A model generated the notes under the pieces. The model was not told where the DNA came from and ran no database searches. It saw nothing but the letters and a program-made list of their open reading frames with translations. From the NCBI RefSeq assembly GCF_010727475.1, contig NZ_AP022567.1:3472001-3536000 (forward strand): 64,000 nt of DNA, read 5' to 3'. Made by a program: the position numbers and the translations under genes. Each line of letters begins with the position of its first letter. Position 1 is the first letter of the stretch. Source of the stretch: Mycolicibacterium mageritense. GTDB taxonomy: Bacteria > Actinomycetota > Actinomycetes > Mycobacteriales > Mycobacteriaceae. Of this stretch, positions 1 through 7,221 are shown piece after piece.

Positions 1-429
1 CGTGAAGCGTTCGATGGGCCCGCCGCCGAAGTAGGTCACCGAGATCTCGACGTTGTTGATCGACTTCAACATTCGAGACAGCACGTTGTCGTGATTGGCG
101 CCCTTGACTTCGCGCGGCATGCCCGCCGGTGCGCTGTAGGAGGCCTCCTGCCAGACGTCCCTGTTCATGCTGCGCAGCGTGATGGTCTGCCGGGCCCAGG
201 TGTCGCCGGGGAAGCCCGTCGGGCCGTCCGGGCCCAGCAGGTTGGCGCTCGTGCGGAACGTGCACATGGTGCCCGCACAGTTGGCGTCGACGTGCATCTC
301 GATCTGGGTCGCCGGGTCGACGGGAATCGACGCGGTGGCCGAGTTGGACGCGGCCGAGGCCGACGCGGGGTTGGTCAACGCAGCAGCGGTCAGCAGGGCC
401 GCCGCGCTCGCTGCTGTGAGCCTGTTCAT
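1..429 (-). CDS. Secreted mycobacterial protein, Rv3572 type (partial)
   Basis: The frame runs open from an ATG at 429 through the window edge, so only the first 143 codons are visible. It starts MNRLTAASAAALLTAAALTN followed by PASASA, a typical Sec signal peptide with a likely AxA cleavage near residue 25. The mature part contains a cysteine pair (HVDANCAGTMCTF) and no domain I recognise. It lies 22 bp downstream of kshB on the same strand, where Rv3572, a hypothetical secreted protein, sits beside kshB (Rv3571) in M. tuberculosis. I infer co-transcription with kshB; its role in steroid metabolism is unknown. Confidence 0.75.
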   Translation of the reverse strand, partial: MNRLTAASAAALLTAAALTNPASASAASNSATASIPVDPATQIEMHVDANCAGTMCTFRTSANLLGPDGPTGFPGDTWARQTITLRSMNRDVWQEASYSAPAGMPREVKGANHDNVLSRMLKSINNVEISVTYFGGGPIERFT

Positions 430-451
430 CGTCAAGAAAGGTATCCGCTCG

Positions 452-1510
452 TTACTCGTCGTAGGTGACTTCTACTGAATCCGTCACCGGCGTGGCCTGG
501 CAGCCCAGGATGAGACCCTCTTCCAGATCGGAGGGTTCGAGCACGTCGTTGACCTCCATGTCGACCTCACCGGACTTCTTGAGCACCGCGCACGCCCCGC
601 AGTGGCCCTCCCGGCACGAGAACGGTGCGTCCAGCCCCTTGTCGAGCAGGACGTCGAGCAGTTTGGCCGAGCGCGGCCAGCGGACCTCGTGGGTCGTTCC
701 GTCGAGCGTCACGATCGCGGTGGCCGGCCCCTGGTCGCTGTCGTCTTCTTCGATGACCACGGCGGCGAACGGGTCACTCTCCAGCGACTTGAACACCTCG
801 ATGTGGATGCGCTCGTCGGGCGTTCCCGCCTCGCGCAGTGCCTCCTGCGCGGCGGCCATGAACGGGCCGGGACCGCAGATGAAGGCGTCGCGCGCGGTGT
901 ACGGCGCGGCCAGCCCGGCCAACGCGGCCGCGCTCGGCAGGCCCTGCACGGTCTCGAGCCAGTGCACCACGGTCAACCGGTCGGAGTACTTGGCGGCCAG
1001 CTCACGCAGCGTGGCCCCGAAGATCACCGAATTCTCGTCACGGTTGGCATAGATCAGCGTGACCTTGCCGTTGCCCTCGGCCAGCGCTGTCTTACAGATC
1101 GCCATCATCGGCGTGATGCCGCTGCCCGCTGCGAGCAGCAGGAAGTCGGCGTCGAGATCCTTGGGGACGAAATTGCCGGACGGTGCCAGCACGTGCATGC
1201 GCATGCCGGTGTGGGCGTTGTCGCACAGCCAGTTCGATGCGTAGCCGTCGGCGGTGCGCTTGACCGTGACGGTCAGCTGGTCGTCGGTCGCGGGTGAACT
1301 CGACAGCGAATAGCAGCGGGCCACGGATCCGGTCCGGTCGCTGGGCACGCGCAGCGTCAGGAACTGGCCCGGCGAGTACCGCAGCTTGTCCGGGGACAGC
1401 TCGGATCCGTCGGGAACACAGAACACCAGAGAGCGGGCATCGGCGGTCTCCTCGATGACCGCAGCCACCTGCAGTTCCAGCACATGGCTGCCCAGCGGCT
1501 CATCGGTCAC
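452..1510 (-). CDS. kshB: 3-ketosteroid 9-alpha-hydroxylase reductase KshB
   Basis: KshB is the flavin reductase of the Rieske 3-ketosteroid 9-alpha-hydroxylase; it passes electrons from NAD(P)H to KshA so that the steroid nucleus can be hydroxylated and ring B opened. In this 352-residue protein the FAD motif RCYSLSSSP starts near residue 65. The nucleotide motif GSGITPMMAI is central, and a C-terminal plant-type [2Fe-2S] domain has cysteines near 299, 304, 307 and 337 (CREGHCGAC and GCQ). The ORF stays open 30 codons further up, but the GTG at 1510 follows AAAGGAT and matches where the family begins (TDEPLG.HVLELQ). The longer start would also cover a KstR box. KshA is not in the window. 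Confidence 0.95.
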   Translation of the reverse strand: MTDEPLGSHVLELQVAAVIEETADARSLVFCVPDGSELSPDKLRYSPGQFLTLRVPSDRTGSVARCYSLSSSPATDDQLTVTVKRTADGYASNWLCDNAHTGMRMHVLAPSGNFVPKDLDADFLLLAAGSGITPMMAICKTALAEGNGKVTLIYANRDENSVIFGATLRELAAKYSDRLTVVHWLETVQGLPSAAALAGLAAPYTARDAFICGPGPFMAAAQEALREAGTPDERIHIEVFKSLESDPFAAVVIEEDDSDQGPATAIVTLDGTTHEVRWPRSAKLLDVLLDKGLDAPFSCREGHCGACAVLKKSGEVDMEVNDVLEPSDLEEGLILGCQATPVTDSVEVTYDE

Positions 1511-1536
1511 AGTGGGATCCTTTCTCGCCTCATAAC

Positions 1537-1550
1537 TAGAACAGGTTACA
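1537..1550. promoter_or_regulatory. KstR operator upstream of kshB
   Basis: The 14-mer TAGAACAGGTTACA fits the KstR consensus TnnAACnnGTTnnA at every fixed position. It lies 27 bp upstream of the kshB GTG, where the cholesterol-responsive repressor KstR would block kshB transcription. Confidence 0.85.
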
Positions 1551-1604
1551 AAACCATAGTTGCCCAGGTCCAGCGCTTGCAGCCAGGCGCTACTCGACAC
1601 AAAT

Positions 1605-1618
1605 CGTAACGTGTTCTA
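1605..1618. promoter_or_regulatory. Second KstR operator, hsaA side
   Basis: CGTAACGTGTTCTA matches the KstR consensus except for the first base (C for T). It overlaps a TAATCT -10 candidate at 1617-1622 that would drive the hsaACDB direction, so the divergent promoter region carries one box per direction. Confidence 0.75.
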
Positions 1619-1630
1619 ATCTCTGTCTAG

Positions 1631-1732
1631 ATGATCGGCTCTTCGCGCAAGCGCCCATCGCAGGTGATCGGGCTTCGCGCAAGCGCTCATCACGATCCGC
1701 ACTCTGGGAGGCAAATCCGTGACATCCATTGA
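1631..1732 (+). CDS. Possible leaderless 33-residue leader ORF before hsaA
   Basis: An ATG at 1631 opens a 33-codon frame that ends at TGA 1730-1732, overlapping the first codons of hsaA in another frame. A TAATCT -10 box ends 8 bases before the ATG, a distance compatible with a transcript starting at or next to the ATG. The peptide begins MIGSSRKRPSQVIGLRASAH and resembles nothing I know. The frame covers an imperfect direct repeat. Translation could couple to hsaA, but a chance frame is also possible. Confidence 0.35.
   Translation: MIGSSRKRPSQVIGLRASAHHDPHSGRQIRDIH
1632..1691. repeat. Imperfect tandem repeat in the hsaA leader
   Basis: Two copies of about 28 bases, 1632-1659 and 1665-1691, share the core CTTCGCGCAAGCGC. 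They differ by one indel and one or two substitutions. They fill the leader between the KstR box and the hsaA ribosome-binding site. Confidence 0.85.
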
Positions 1733-2909
1733 ACAGCGTGACGTTCAGGCAGTGCTAGCCGGCATCGACGATCTGTTGCCGCAGCTGCGTGAACGCGCCC
1801 AGGCCACCGAGGATCTGCGCAAAATCCCGCAGGAGTCGATCGACGCGCTCGACGAGATCGGGTTCTTCAAGCTGCTGCAACCCGAGCAGTGGGGTGGCCT
1901 GCAGTGCGACCCGACGGTGTTCTACGAGGCGGTTCGCCGCCTGGCCAGCGCCTGCGGTTCGACCGGCTGGGTCGCCTCGATCATCGGTGTGCACAACTGG
2001 CACCTGGCGCTGTTCGATCAGCAGGCCCAGGAAGAGGTGTGGGGCGAGGATTCGTCGGTGCGGGTGTCCTCCTCGTACGCGCCGATGGGTGCCGGTGTGG
2101 TGACCGAGGCAGGCGACGGCTACCTGGTCAACGGTTCATGGAACTGGTCCTCGGGCTGTGACCACGCCACCTGGGCGTTCCTGGGTGGCCCGGTGATCAA
2201 GGACGGCCGCCCGGTGGATTTCGGCAGCTTCCTCATCCCGATCAGCGACTACAAGATCGAGGACGTCTGGCACGTCGTCGGCCTGCGCGGCACCGGCAGC
2301 AACACCGTCGTCGTCAAGGACGTCTTCGTGCCGAAGCACCGGTTCCTGTCGTACAAGGCGATGAACGACGGCACCGCGGGCGGCTATGCGACCAACACCG
2401 CGCCGGTGTACAAGATGCCTTGGGGCACGGTGCATCCCACGACCATCTCGGCCCCGATCGTCGGCATGGCCTACGGCGCCTACGCGGCCCACGTCGAGCA
2501 CCAGGGCAAGCGGGTACGCGCGGCGTTCGCGGGGGAGAAGGGCAAGGACGATCCGTTCGCCAAGGTCCGGATCGCCGAGGCCGCAAGCGATATCGACGCC
2601 GCGTGGCGTCAGCTGATCGGCAACGTCGGTGACGAGTACGCACTGCTGCAGGCAGGCAAGGAGATCCCGTTCGAGCTGCGGACGCGTGCCCGCCGAGATC
2701 AGGTCCGTGCCACGGGCCGGGCCATCGCGTCCATCGACCGGCTCTTCGAGTCGGCGGGTGCCACCGCGCTTGCCAACACCGCACCGCTGCAACGGTTCTG
2801 GCGCGACGCGCATGCCGGCCGCGTGCACGCCGCCAACGATCCGGAGCGCGCGTACATGATCTTCGGCAACAACGAGTTCGGCCTGCCGCCCGCGGACACG
2901 ATGGTCTGA
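1719..2909 (+). CDS. hsaA: 3-HSA monooxygenase, oxygenase subunit HsaA
   Basis: HsaA is the flavin-dependent oxygenase that hydroxylates 3-HSA to the catechol 3,4-DHSA, using reduced flavin supplied by HsaB. The 396-residue protein has the acyl-CoA-dehydrogenase-like fold of group D flavin monooxygenases, with the start IEQRDVQAVLAGIDDLLPQL and the segment RLASACGSTGWVASIIGVHN near residue 70. The start is a GTG preceded by GGGAGG at 1705-1711. It opens the KstR-controlled run hsaA-hsaD-hsaC-hsaB and is separated from hsaD by one base. This matches Rv3570c in length and place. Confidence 0.95.
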   Translation: MTSIEQRDVQAVLAGIDDLLPQLRERAQATEDLRKIPQESIDALDEIGFFKLLQPEQWGGLQCDPTVFYEAVRRLASACGSTGWVASIIGVHNWHLALFDQQAQEEVWGEDSSVRVSSSYAPMGAGVVTEAGDGYLVNGSWNWSSGCDHATWAFLGGPVIKDGRPVDFGSFLIPISDYKIEDVWHVVGLRGTGSNTVVVKDVFVPKHRFLSYKAMNDGTAGGYATNTAPVYKMPWGTVHPTTISAPIVGMAYGAYAAHVEHQGKRVRAAFAGEKGKDDPFAKVRIAEAASDIDAAWRQLIGNVGDEYALLQAGKEIPFELRTRARRDQVRATGRAIASIDRLFESAGATALANTAPLQRFWRDAHAGRVHAANDPERAYMIFGNNEFGLPPADTMV

Positions 2910-2910
2910 C

Positions 2911-3777
2911 ATGACTGCAACGCAAGAGATCACATTCGAATCCACCTCGCGCTACGCGCAGGTCGCAGACGACATGCGGCTGCACTACCACGAGGCGGGC
3001 GACCCCAGCGCGCAGACCATCGTGCTGCTGCACGGCGGTGGTCCCGGTGCGTCGAGCTGGTCGAACTTCGGCCGCAACATCGCGGTGCTCGCCGAGCGCT
3101 TTCATGTGCTCGCGGTCGACCAGCCGGGTTACGGCTACTCGGACAAGCACACCGAACACGAGCAGTACAACCGCTACAGCGCCAAGGCGCTGCTGGGCCT
3201 GTTCGACCACCTGGGTCTGCAGGGCCGGATTCCGCTGCTGGGCAATTCGCTCGGCGGCGGCACCGCGGTGCGCTTCGCGCTGGACTATCCCGACCGCGCG
3301 GGCAAGCTCGTGCTGATGGGCCCGGGCGGCCTCTCGGTCAACCTGTTCGCTCCTGACCCCACCGAGGGTGTGAAGGCGCTCGCCAAGTTCAACTTCGAGC
3401 CGACCCGCGAGAACCTCGAAGCCTTCATCCGCATCATGGTGTTCGACCAGAAGCTCGTCACGCCGGAGCTGGTCGAAGAGCGCTTTGCGATCGCCAGTAC
3501 CCCGGAATCGTTGGCCGCCACGCGGGCCATGGGCAAGTCTTTCGCCGGACCCGATTTCGAGCTCGGCATGATGTGGCGTGAGGTCTACAAGCTGCGCCAG
3601 CCGGTGCTGCTGATCTGGGGCCGCGAGGACCGGGTCAACCCGCTCGACGGTGCGCTGGTCGCGGTCAAGCAGATCCCGCGGGTGCAGCTGCACGTTTTCG
3701 GGCAGTGTGGACACTGGGCACAGGTGGAGAAGTTCGACGAGTTCAACAAGCTCACCATCGATTTTCTGGGAGGCTAG
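2911..3777 (+). CDS. hsaD: 4,9-DSHA hydrolase HsaD
   Basis: HsaD is the C-C bond hydrolase (alpha/beta-hydrolase, meta-cleavage-product type) that splits the ring-cleavage product 4,9-DSHA into HIP (DOHNAA) and a C5 dienoate. In 288 residues one sees the oxyanion motif LLHGGGPGA near residue 40, the nucleophile elbow GNSLGG near 112, the acid in WGREDRVNP and the histidine in GQCGHWAQVE near the C-terminus, so the triad is complete. It is spaced by 1 bp from hsaA and 3 bp from hsaC. Confidence 0.95.
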   Translation: MTATQEITFESTSRYAQVADDMRLHYHEAGDPSAQTIVLLHGGGPGASSWSNFGRNIAVLAERFHVLAVDQPGYGYSDKHTEHEQYNRYSAKALLGLFDHLGLQGRIPLLGNSLGGGTAVRFALDYPDRAGKLVLMGPGGLSVNLFAPDPTEGVKALAKFNFEPTRENLEAFIRIMVFDQKLVTPELVEERFAIASTPESLAATRAMGKSFAGPDFELGMMWREVYKLRQPVLLIWGREDRVNPLDGALVAVKQIPRVQLHVFGQCGHWAQVEKFDEFNKLTIDFLGG

Positions 3778-3780
3778 CCC

Positions 3781-4680
3781 ATGAGCATCAAGTCGCTGGG
3801 GTACCTGCGCATCGAGGCCACCGACGTCGCGGCCTGGCGGGAGTACGGCCTGAAGGTGCTCGGCATGGTCGAGGGCAAAGGTCAGACCGAAGGCGCGCTG
3901 TATTTGCGGATGGACGAGTTCCCCGCACGGCTCGTGATCGTCCCTGGCGAGCACGACCGGTTGCTGGAGTCGGGCTGGGAAACCGCGAATGCCGCGGAAC
4001 TGCAGGACATCCGCAGCAGCCTCGAGGCCAATGGCACGCCGTACAAAGAGGCCACCGCCACCGAGCTGGCCGATCGCCGCGTCGACGAGATGATCGTGTT
4101 CGACGATCCCTCCGGCAACACCCTCGAGGTGTTCCACGGGGTCGCACTTGAGCACCGTCGCGTCGTCAGCCCATACGGGCACAAGTTCGTCACCGAGGAG
4201 CAGGGGCTCGGGCACGTCGTGCTGACCACCAAAGACGACGCCGAAACCCTGCACTTCTACCGTGATGTGCTCGGCTTCCACCTGCGCGACTCGATGCGGT
4301 TGCCCCCGCAACTGGTGGGCCGCCCCGCTGACGGGGAGCCGGCGTGGCTGCGCTTCCTCGGAGTCAATCCGCGCCACCACAGCCTCGCGTTCATGCCGGG
4401 CCAGACACCCAGCGGCATCGTGCACCTCATGGTCGAGGTCGGCGAGGCCGACGACGTGGGCCTGTGCCTGGACCGTGCGCTGCGGCGCAAGGTGAAGATG
4501 TCTGCGACGTTGGGCCGCCACGTCAACGACAAGATGCTGTCGTTCTACATGAAGACACCGGGCGGGTTCGACATCGAGTTCGGTTGCGAGGGGCTCGAAG
4601 TCGACGACAACGACTGGGTGGCGCGGGAGTCCACGGCCGTCAGCCTGTGGGGCCACGACTTCACCGTCGGTTTCAAGTAG
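3781..4680 (+). CDS. hsaC: 3,4-DHSA extradiol dioxygenase HsaC
   Basis: HsaC is the iron(II) type I extradiol dioxygenase that opens the aromatised A ring of 3,4-DHSA. The 299 residues form two vicinal-oxygen-chelate modules. The C-terminal one carries the metal ligands: His in GHVVLTT (about 145), His in HHSLAFMPG (about 215) and Glu in FDIEFG (about 266). It starts at ATG 3781 just after hsaD, in the KstR-controlled transcript. Confidence 0.95.
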   Translation: MSIKSLGYLRIEATDVAAWREYGLKVLGMVEGKGQTEGALYLRMDEFPARLVIVPGEHDRLLESGWETANAAELQDIRSSLEANGTPYKEATATELADRRVDEMIVFDDPSGNTLEVFHGVALEHRRVVSPYGHKFVTEEQGLGHVVLTTKDDAETLHFYRDVLGFHLRDSMRLPPQLVGRPADGEPAWLRFLGVNPRHHSLAFMPGQTPSGIVHLMVEVGEADDVGLCLDRALRRKVKMSATLGRHVNDKMLSFYMKTPGGFDIEFGCEGLEVDDNDWVARESTAVSLWGHDFTVGFK

Positions 4681-4682
4681 CG

Positions 4683-5249
4683 ATGTCCGCTCCCGCGATC
4701 GATCCCCGCACGTTCCGCAACGTGCTCGGACAGTTCTGCACAGGCATCACGATCATCACCACGGTGCATGACGACGTGCCGATCGGGTTCGCGTGCCAGT
4801 CGTTCGCTGCGCTGTCGCTGGATCCGCCGCTCGTGCTGTTCTGCCCGACGAAGGTGTCCCGGTCGTGGCAGGCGATCGAGGCCAGCGGCCGGTTCTGCGT
4901 CAACATGCTGCACGAGGATCAGCAGCACGTGTCGGCGCGGTTCGGCTCCAAGGAGCCGGACAAGTTCGCCGGGATCGACTGGCGGCCATCCGAACTCGGC
5001 TCGCCGATCATTGACGGGTCGCTGGCCCACATCGACTGCACCGTTGCGTCTGTGCATGACGGTGGTGACCACTTCGTCGTGTTCGGTGCGGTGCACGGCA
5101 TGTCCGAGGTGCCCAAACGCAAGCCCCGGCCGCTGCTCTTCTACCGCGGTGAGTACACCGGGATAGAGCCCGACAAGAACACCCCTGCGACGTGGCGCAA
5201 CGACCTCGAGGCGTTCCTCACCGCCACCACCAACGACACCTGGCTTTGA
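4683..5249 (+). CDS. hsaB: Flavin reductase HsaB of 3-HSA monooxygenase
   Basis: HsaB is the NADH:flavin oxidoreductase partner of HsaA. The protein is 188 residues, the usual family length, and of the flavin-reductase-like FMN-binding type. It has the characteristic segments FRNVLGQFCTGITIITT near the N-terminus and GFACQSFAALSLDPPLVLFC around residue 38. The longer upstream frame is antisense-like to hsaC and was not used; ATG 4683 follows the hsaC stop by 2 bp. A strong hairpin follows at 5264. In M. tuberculosis the next gene would be nat, which is absent here. Confidence 0.93.
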   Translation: MSAPAIDPRTFRNVLGQFCTGITIITTVHDDVPIGFACQSFAALSLDPPLVLFCPTKVSRSWQAIEASGRFCVNMLHEDQQHVSARFGSKEPDKFAGIDWRPSELGSPIIDGSLAHIDCTVASVHDGGDHFVVFGAVHGMSEVPKRKPRPLLFYRGEYTGIEPDKNTPATWRNDLEAFLTATTNDTWL

Positions 5250-5263
5250 CTCGTTGACAACAC

Positions 5264-5295
5264 ACCGGGCCCCCTCCCTGCGGAGGGGGCCCGGT
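5264..5295 (+). terminator. Terminator of the hsaACDB operon
   Basis: A perfect 14-bp stem (ACCGGGCCCCCTCC paired with GGAGGGGGCCCGGT) closes a 4-base loop, 14 bp after the hsaB stop. It has no T tract, as often seen in mycobacterial terminators. Confidence 0.85.
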
Positions 5296-5313
5296 CTGTG
5301 TTGGGGTAGCCGG

Positions 5314-5335
5314 ATGCTGATCGATCGATCAAAGT
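5314..5335. promoter_or_regulatory. Degenerate third copy of the local TetR operator
   Basis: TGCTGATC, GATC, GATCAAAGT keeps the right arm and core spacing of the two perfect palindromes at 5366 and 6938 but has a poor left arm. It lies just upstream of a TTGACA -35 hexamer at 5341. Confidence 0.5.
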
Positions 5336-5340
5336 GAGTA

Positions 5341-5389
5341 TTGACACACGGCCTTCACGGTGGAACGGTTTGATCGAACGATCAAACCG
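5341..5389 (+). promoter_or_regulatory. Promoter and TetR operator for the SDR gene
   Basis: A consensus -35 (TTGACA, 5341-5346) is followed by the palindrome at 5366-5389 (arms CGGTTTGATCG and CGATCAAACCG around AA). The palindrome would cover the -10/start region. The same half-site GTTTGATC occurs before the ferredoxin-P450 pair, pointing to one repressor, most likely the adjacent TetR gene. Confidence 0.75.
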
Positions 5390-5404
5390 AGTGGAAGGAT
5401 CCCC

Positions 5405-6244
5405 ATGGCCGGGCGAGTCGAGGGCAAGGTCGCGTTCATCACCGGGGCGGCGCGCGGACAGGGGCGCAGCCACGCGGTACGGCTCGCACAGGAGGGTGCC
5501 GACATCATCGCGGTCGACGTCTGCAGGCCGGTGAGCAGCAACAGCGTCATCCCCGCGTCGACACCGGACGATCTGGCTGAGACAGTCGACCTGATCAAGG
5601 GCCTCAACCGGCGGATCGTCACGGCCGAGGTCGACGTCCGTGACTTCGACGCACTCAAGACGGCCGTGGACAACGGTGTCGAACAGCTGGGGCGGCTCGA
5701 CATCATCGTCGCCAACGCGGGCATCGGCAACGGCGGTGAGACGCTGGACAAGACCAGCGAACAGGACTGGGACGACATGATCGGCGTCAACCTGTCCGGC
5801 GTCTGGAAAACCGTGAAAGCCGGTGTTCCGCATATTCTTTCGGGAAGCCGGGGCGGCTCCATAATCCTCACCAGCTCGGTGGGCGGACTCAAGGCCTACC
5901 CGCACACAGGTCACTACATCGCCGCCAAACACGGTGTGGTGGGTCTGATGCGGTCGTTCGCCGTTGAACTGGGCCAGCATTCGATCAGGGTCAACTCGGT
6001 ACACCCGACCAACGTGAACACGCCGATGTTCATGAACGAGGGCACCATGAAGCTGTTCCGCCCGGATCTGGAGAATCCGGGGCCCGACGACATGGCCGTG
6101 GTGGCCCAGCTCATGCATGTGCTCCCGGTCGGCTGGGTCGAACCGGTGGACATCAGCAATGCCGTGCTGTTTCTGGCCTCCGACGAGGCGCGCTACGTCA
6201 CGGGCCTGCCGGTGACGGTCGACGCCGGCAGCATGTTGAAGTAG
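5405..6244 (+). CDS. Mycofactocin-type short-chain dehydrogenase (carveol dehydrogenase-like)
   Basis: This is a predicted NAD-dependent alcohol/ketone dehydrogenase. The 279-residue protein has the Rossmann motif TGAARGQG near residue 13, NAG near 95, the catalytic serine in LTSSVGG and YxxxK as HYIAAKHG. The long insertion after the second strand (ICRP... through ETVDLIKGLNRR) is the hallmark of the mycofactocin-coupled SDR subfamily, whose NAD stays bound and whose electrons go to mycofactocin. That assignment is by family resemblance. ATG 5405 follows GGAAGGATC. It is probably co-regulated with the ferredoxin-P450 pair, so it may oxidise a hydroxylated product. The substrate is unknown. 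Confidence 0.85.
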   Translation: MAGRVEGKVAFITGAARGQGRSHAVRLAQEGADIIAVDVCRPVSSNSVIPASTPDDLAETVDLIKGLNRRIVTAEVDVRDFDALKTAVDNGVEQLGRLDIIVANAGIGNGGETLDKTSEQDWDDMIGVNLSGVWKTVKAGVPHILSGSRGGSIILTSSVGGLKAYPHTGHYIAAKHGVVGLMRSFAVELGQHSIRVNSVHPTNVNTPMFMNEGTMKLFRPDLENPGPDDMAVVAQLMHVLPVGWVEPVDISNAVLFLASDEARYVTGLPVTVDAGSMLK

Positions 6245-6250
6245 CGCAGG

Positions 6251-6835
6251 CTATTTCAAGGGAGCGAAGCGGCTCAGCATGCGATCGACGAAGGCCCGGA
6301 ACTCGGCGTGGCCCTGTGTCACGCCGACCGCCTCCTCGTTGCAGAGGCTGCGCGCCGACTGGGTCAGCAGCATCGACATCACCACGGGCGGGAACTCGTC
6401 GGTGTCGACGCCATGAGCCCGCAACACCATGGCCATCGCGGTGGTCTCGATGTCCCGGACGCGTTCGGAGTAGGCCTTGAGTTCGGCGCCGATCGCCTTG
6501 CGGTGGTTGGCCAGTGCCATGAATTCGGTATTGAGCCCCGTCAGCCGGGAGTCGGAATTGAGCAGCCACAGGGCGCGCAGGGGGTCGTCGTCGTCGATCG
6601 CCTCGCGCATCCGGGCCAGCGCGGCGTCGGCGCCGCTGCGCAGCACCGCGACGAACAGATCGTCGAGCGTGTCGAAGTAGTAGTACACCAGCGCCGAGCG
6701 GACACCGGCCTCCGCGGCGATCCGCCGCGTCGTCGCCGCGGCGTAGCCCTCATCGCGGATCACCTGAGCGGTCGCCTCGATCAGGCGTCGCCTGGTTCCG
6801 GCGTCCTTGTCCTTCGCTGCACGGGTCGCCGGCAT
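6251..6835 (-). CDS. TetR-family repressor of the SDR/P450 cassette
   Basis: A 194-residue TetR protein. The N-terminal helix-turn-helix is seen in AAATTRRIAAEAGVRSALVYYYFDTLDDLF (positions about 33-62, given here as shorter motifs TTRRIAAEAGVRS and YYYFDTLDDL). The C-terminal half is the usual variable ligand domain. It lies between the SDR and the ferredoxin gene, convergent with the former and divergent from the latter. Two near-identical palindromes flank these units, so I infer that it represses both and possibly itself. The ligand is unknown. Confidence 0.85.
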   Translation of the reverse strand: MPATRAAKDKDAGTRRRLIEATAQVIRDEGYAAATTRRIAAEAGVRSALVYYYFDTLDDLFVAVLRSGADAALARMREAIDDDDPLRALWLLNSDSRLTGLNTEFMALANHRKAIGAELKAYSERVRDIETTAMAMVLRAHGVDTDEFPPVVMSMLLTQSARSLCNEEAVGVTQGHAEFRAFVDRMLSRFAPLK

Positions 6836-6937
6836 CAGATGATGTCCCGAGAAGTGTTGTGCGACAGTATGTATTGCACGTCACCGGCAACCCTTGACCG
6901 CTCCTGAGGCGGAGTGATAAGCATGACGCATCTTAAC

Positions 6938-6959
6938 AGTTTGATCGATTGATCAAACT
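6938..6959. promoter_or_regulatory. TetR operator before ferredoxin-P450
   Basis: Arms AGTTTGATC and GATCAAACT are separated by GATT. The arms are shared with the palindrome at 5366-5389. It sits in the divergent region between the TetR gene and the ferredoxin gene. Confidence 0.8.
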
Positions 6960-7005
6960 CGGAGTGTGTGGAAGGCCCATGGCAGAAAAACGACGTGAGG
7001 AACAT

Positions 7006-7221
7006 ATGAACGCAAGCCTCTGGGTGGACCCCGGCCTGTGCGAGGGCCACGCGTTGTGCATCGAGTTGGCTCCCGAGATCTTCGACCTCGGGGACGACGA
7101 CGTCGCCCGCGCCCTGCCACAACCACCCGAACGGTCGTGGGAGCACGTGAAAGCAGCGGTCGACGCGTGCCCACGCCAAGCGATCACGTTTCAAACCTCC
7201 GCGAAAGGCCCGCAGCAATGA
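7006..7221 (+). CDS. P450-partner [3Fe-4S] ferredoxin
   Basis: A small soluble electron carrier of 71 residues with the mycobacterial P450-ferredoxin motif CxxHxxC...CP (CEGHALC near residue 11, ACPRQAI near 54). The second position of the usual cluster motif is His, as in several mycobacterial P450 ferredoxins. ATG 7006 is preferred because GTGAGGAAC lies just upstream; ATG 6979 would add nine residues. Its stop overlaps the P450 start (ATGA), so the pair is translationally coupled. Confidence 0.88.
   Translation: MNASLWVDPGLCEGHALCIELAPEIFDLGDDDVARALPQPPERSWEHVKAAVDACPRQAITFQTSAKGPQQ

Noticed and set aside
1511..1600. Longer N-terminus for KshB starting at 1600
   Set aside because: It would cover a perfect KstR box and adds 30 residues not typical of the family; the GTG at 1510 has a good ribosome-binding site.
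2314..4656. Open frame of 780 codons on the minus strand, antisense to hsaA-hsaD-hsaC
   Set aside because: It lies opposite three genes with complete catalytic motifs and its product is Arg/His/Gly-rich low-complexity sequence, the usual shadow of high-GC coding DNA.
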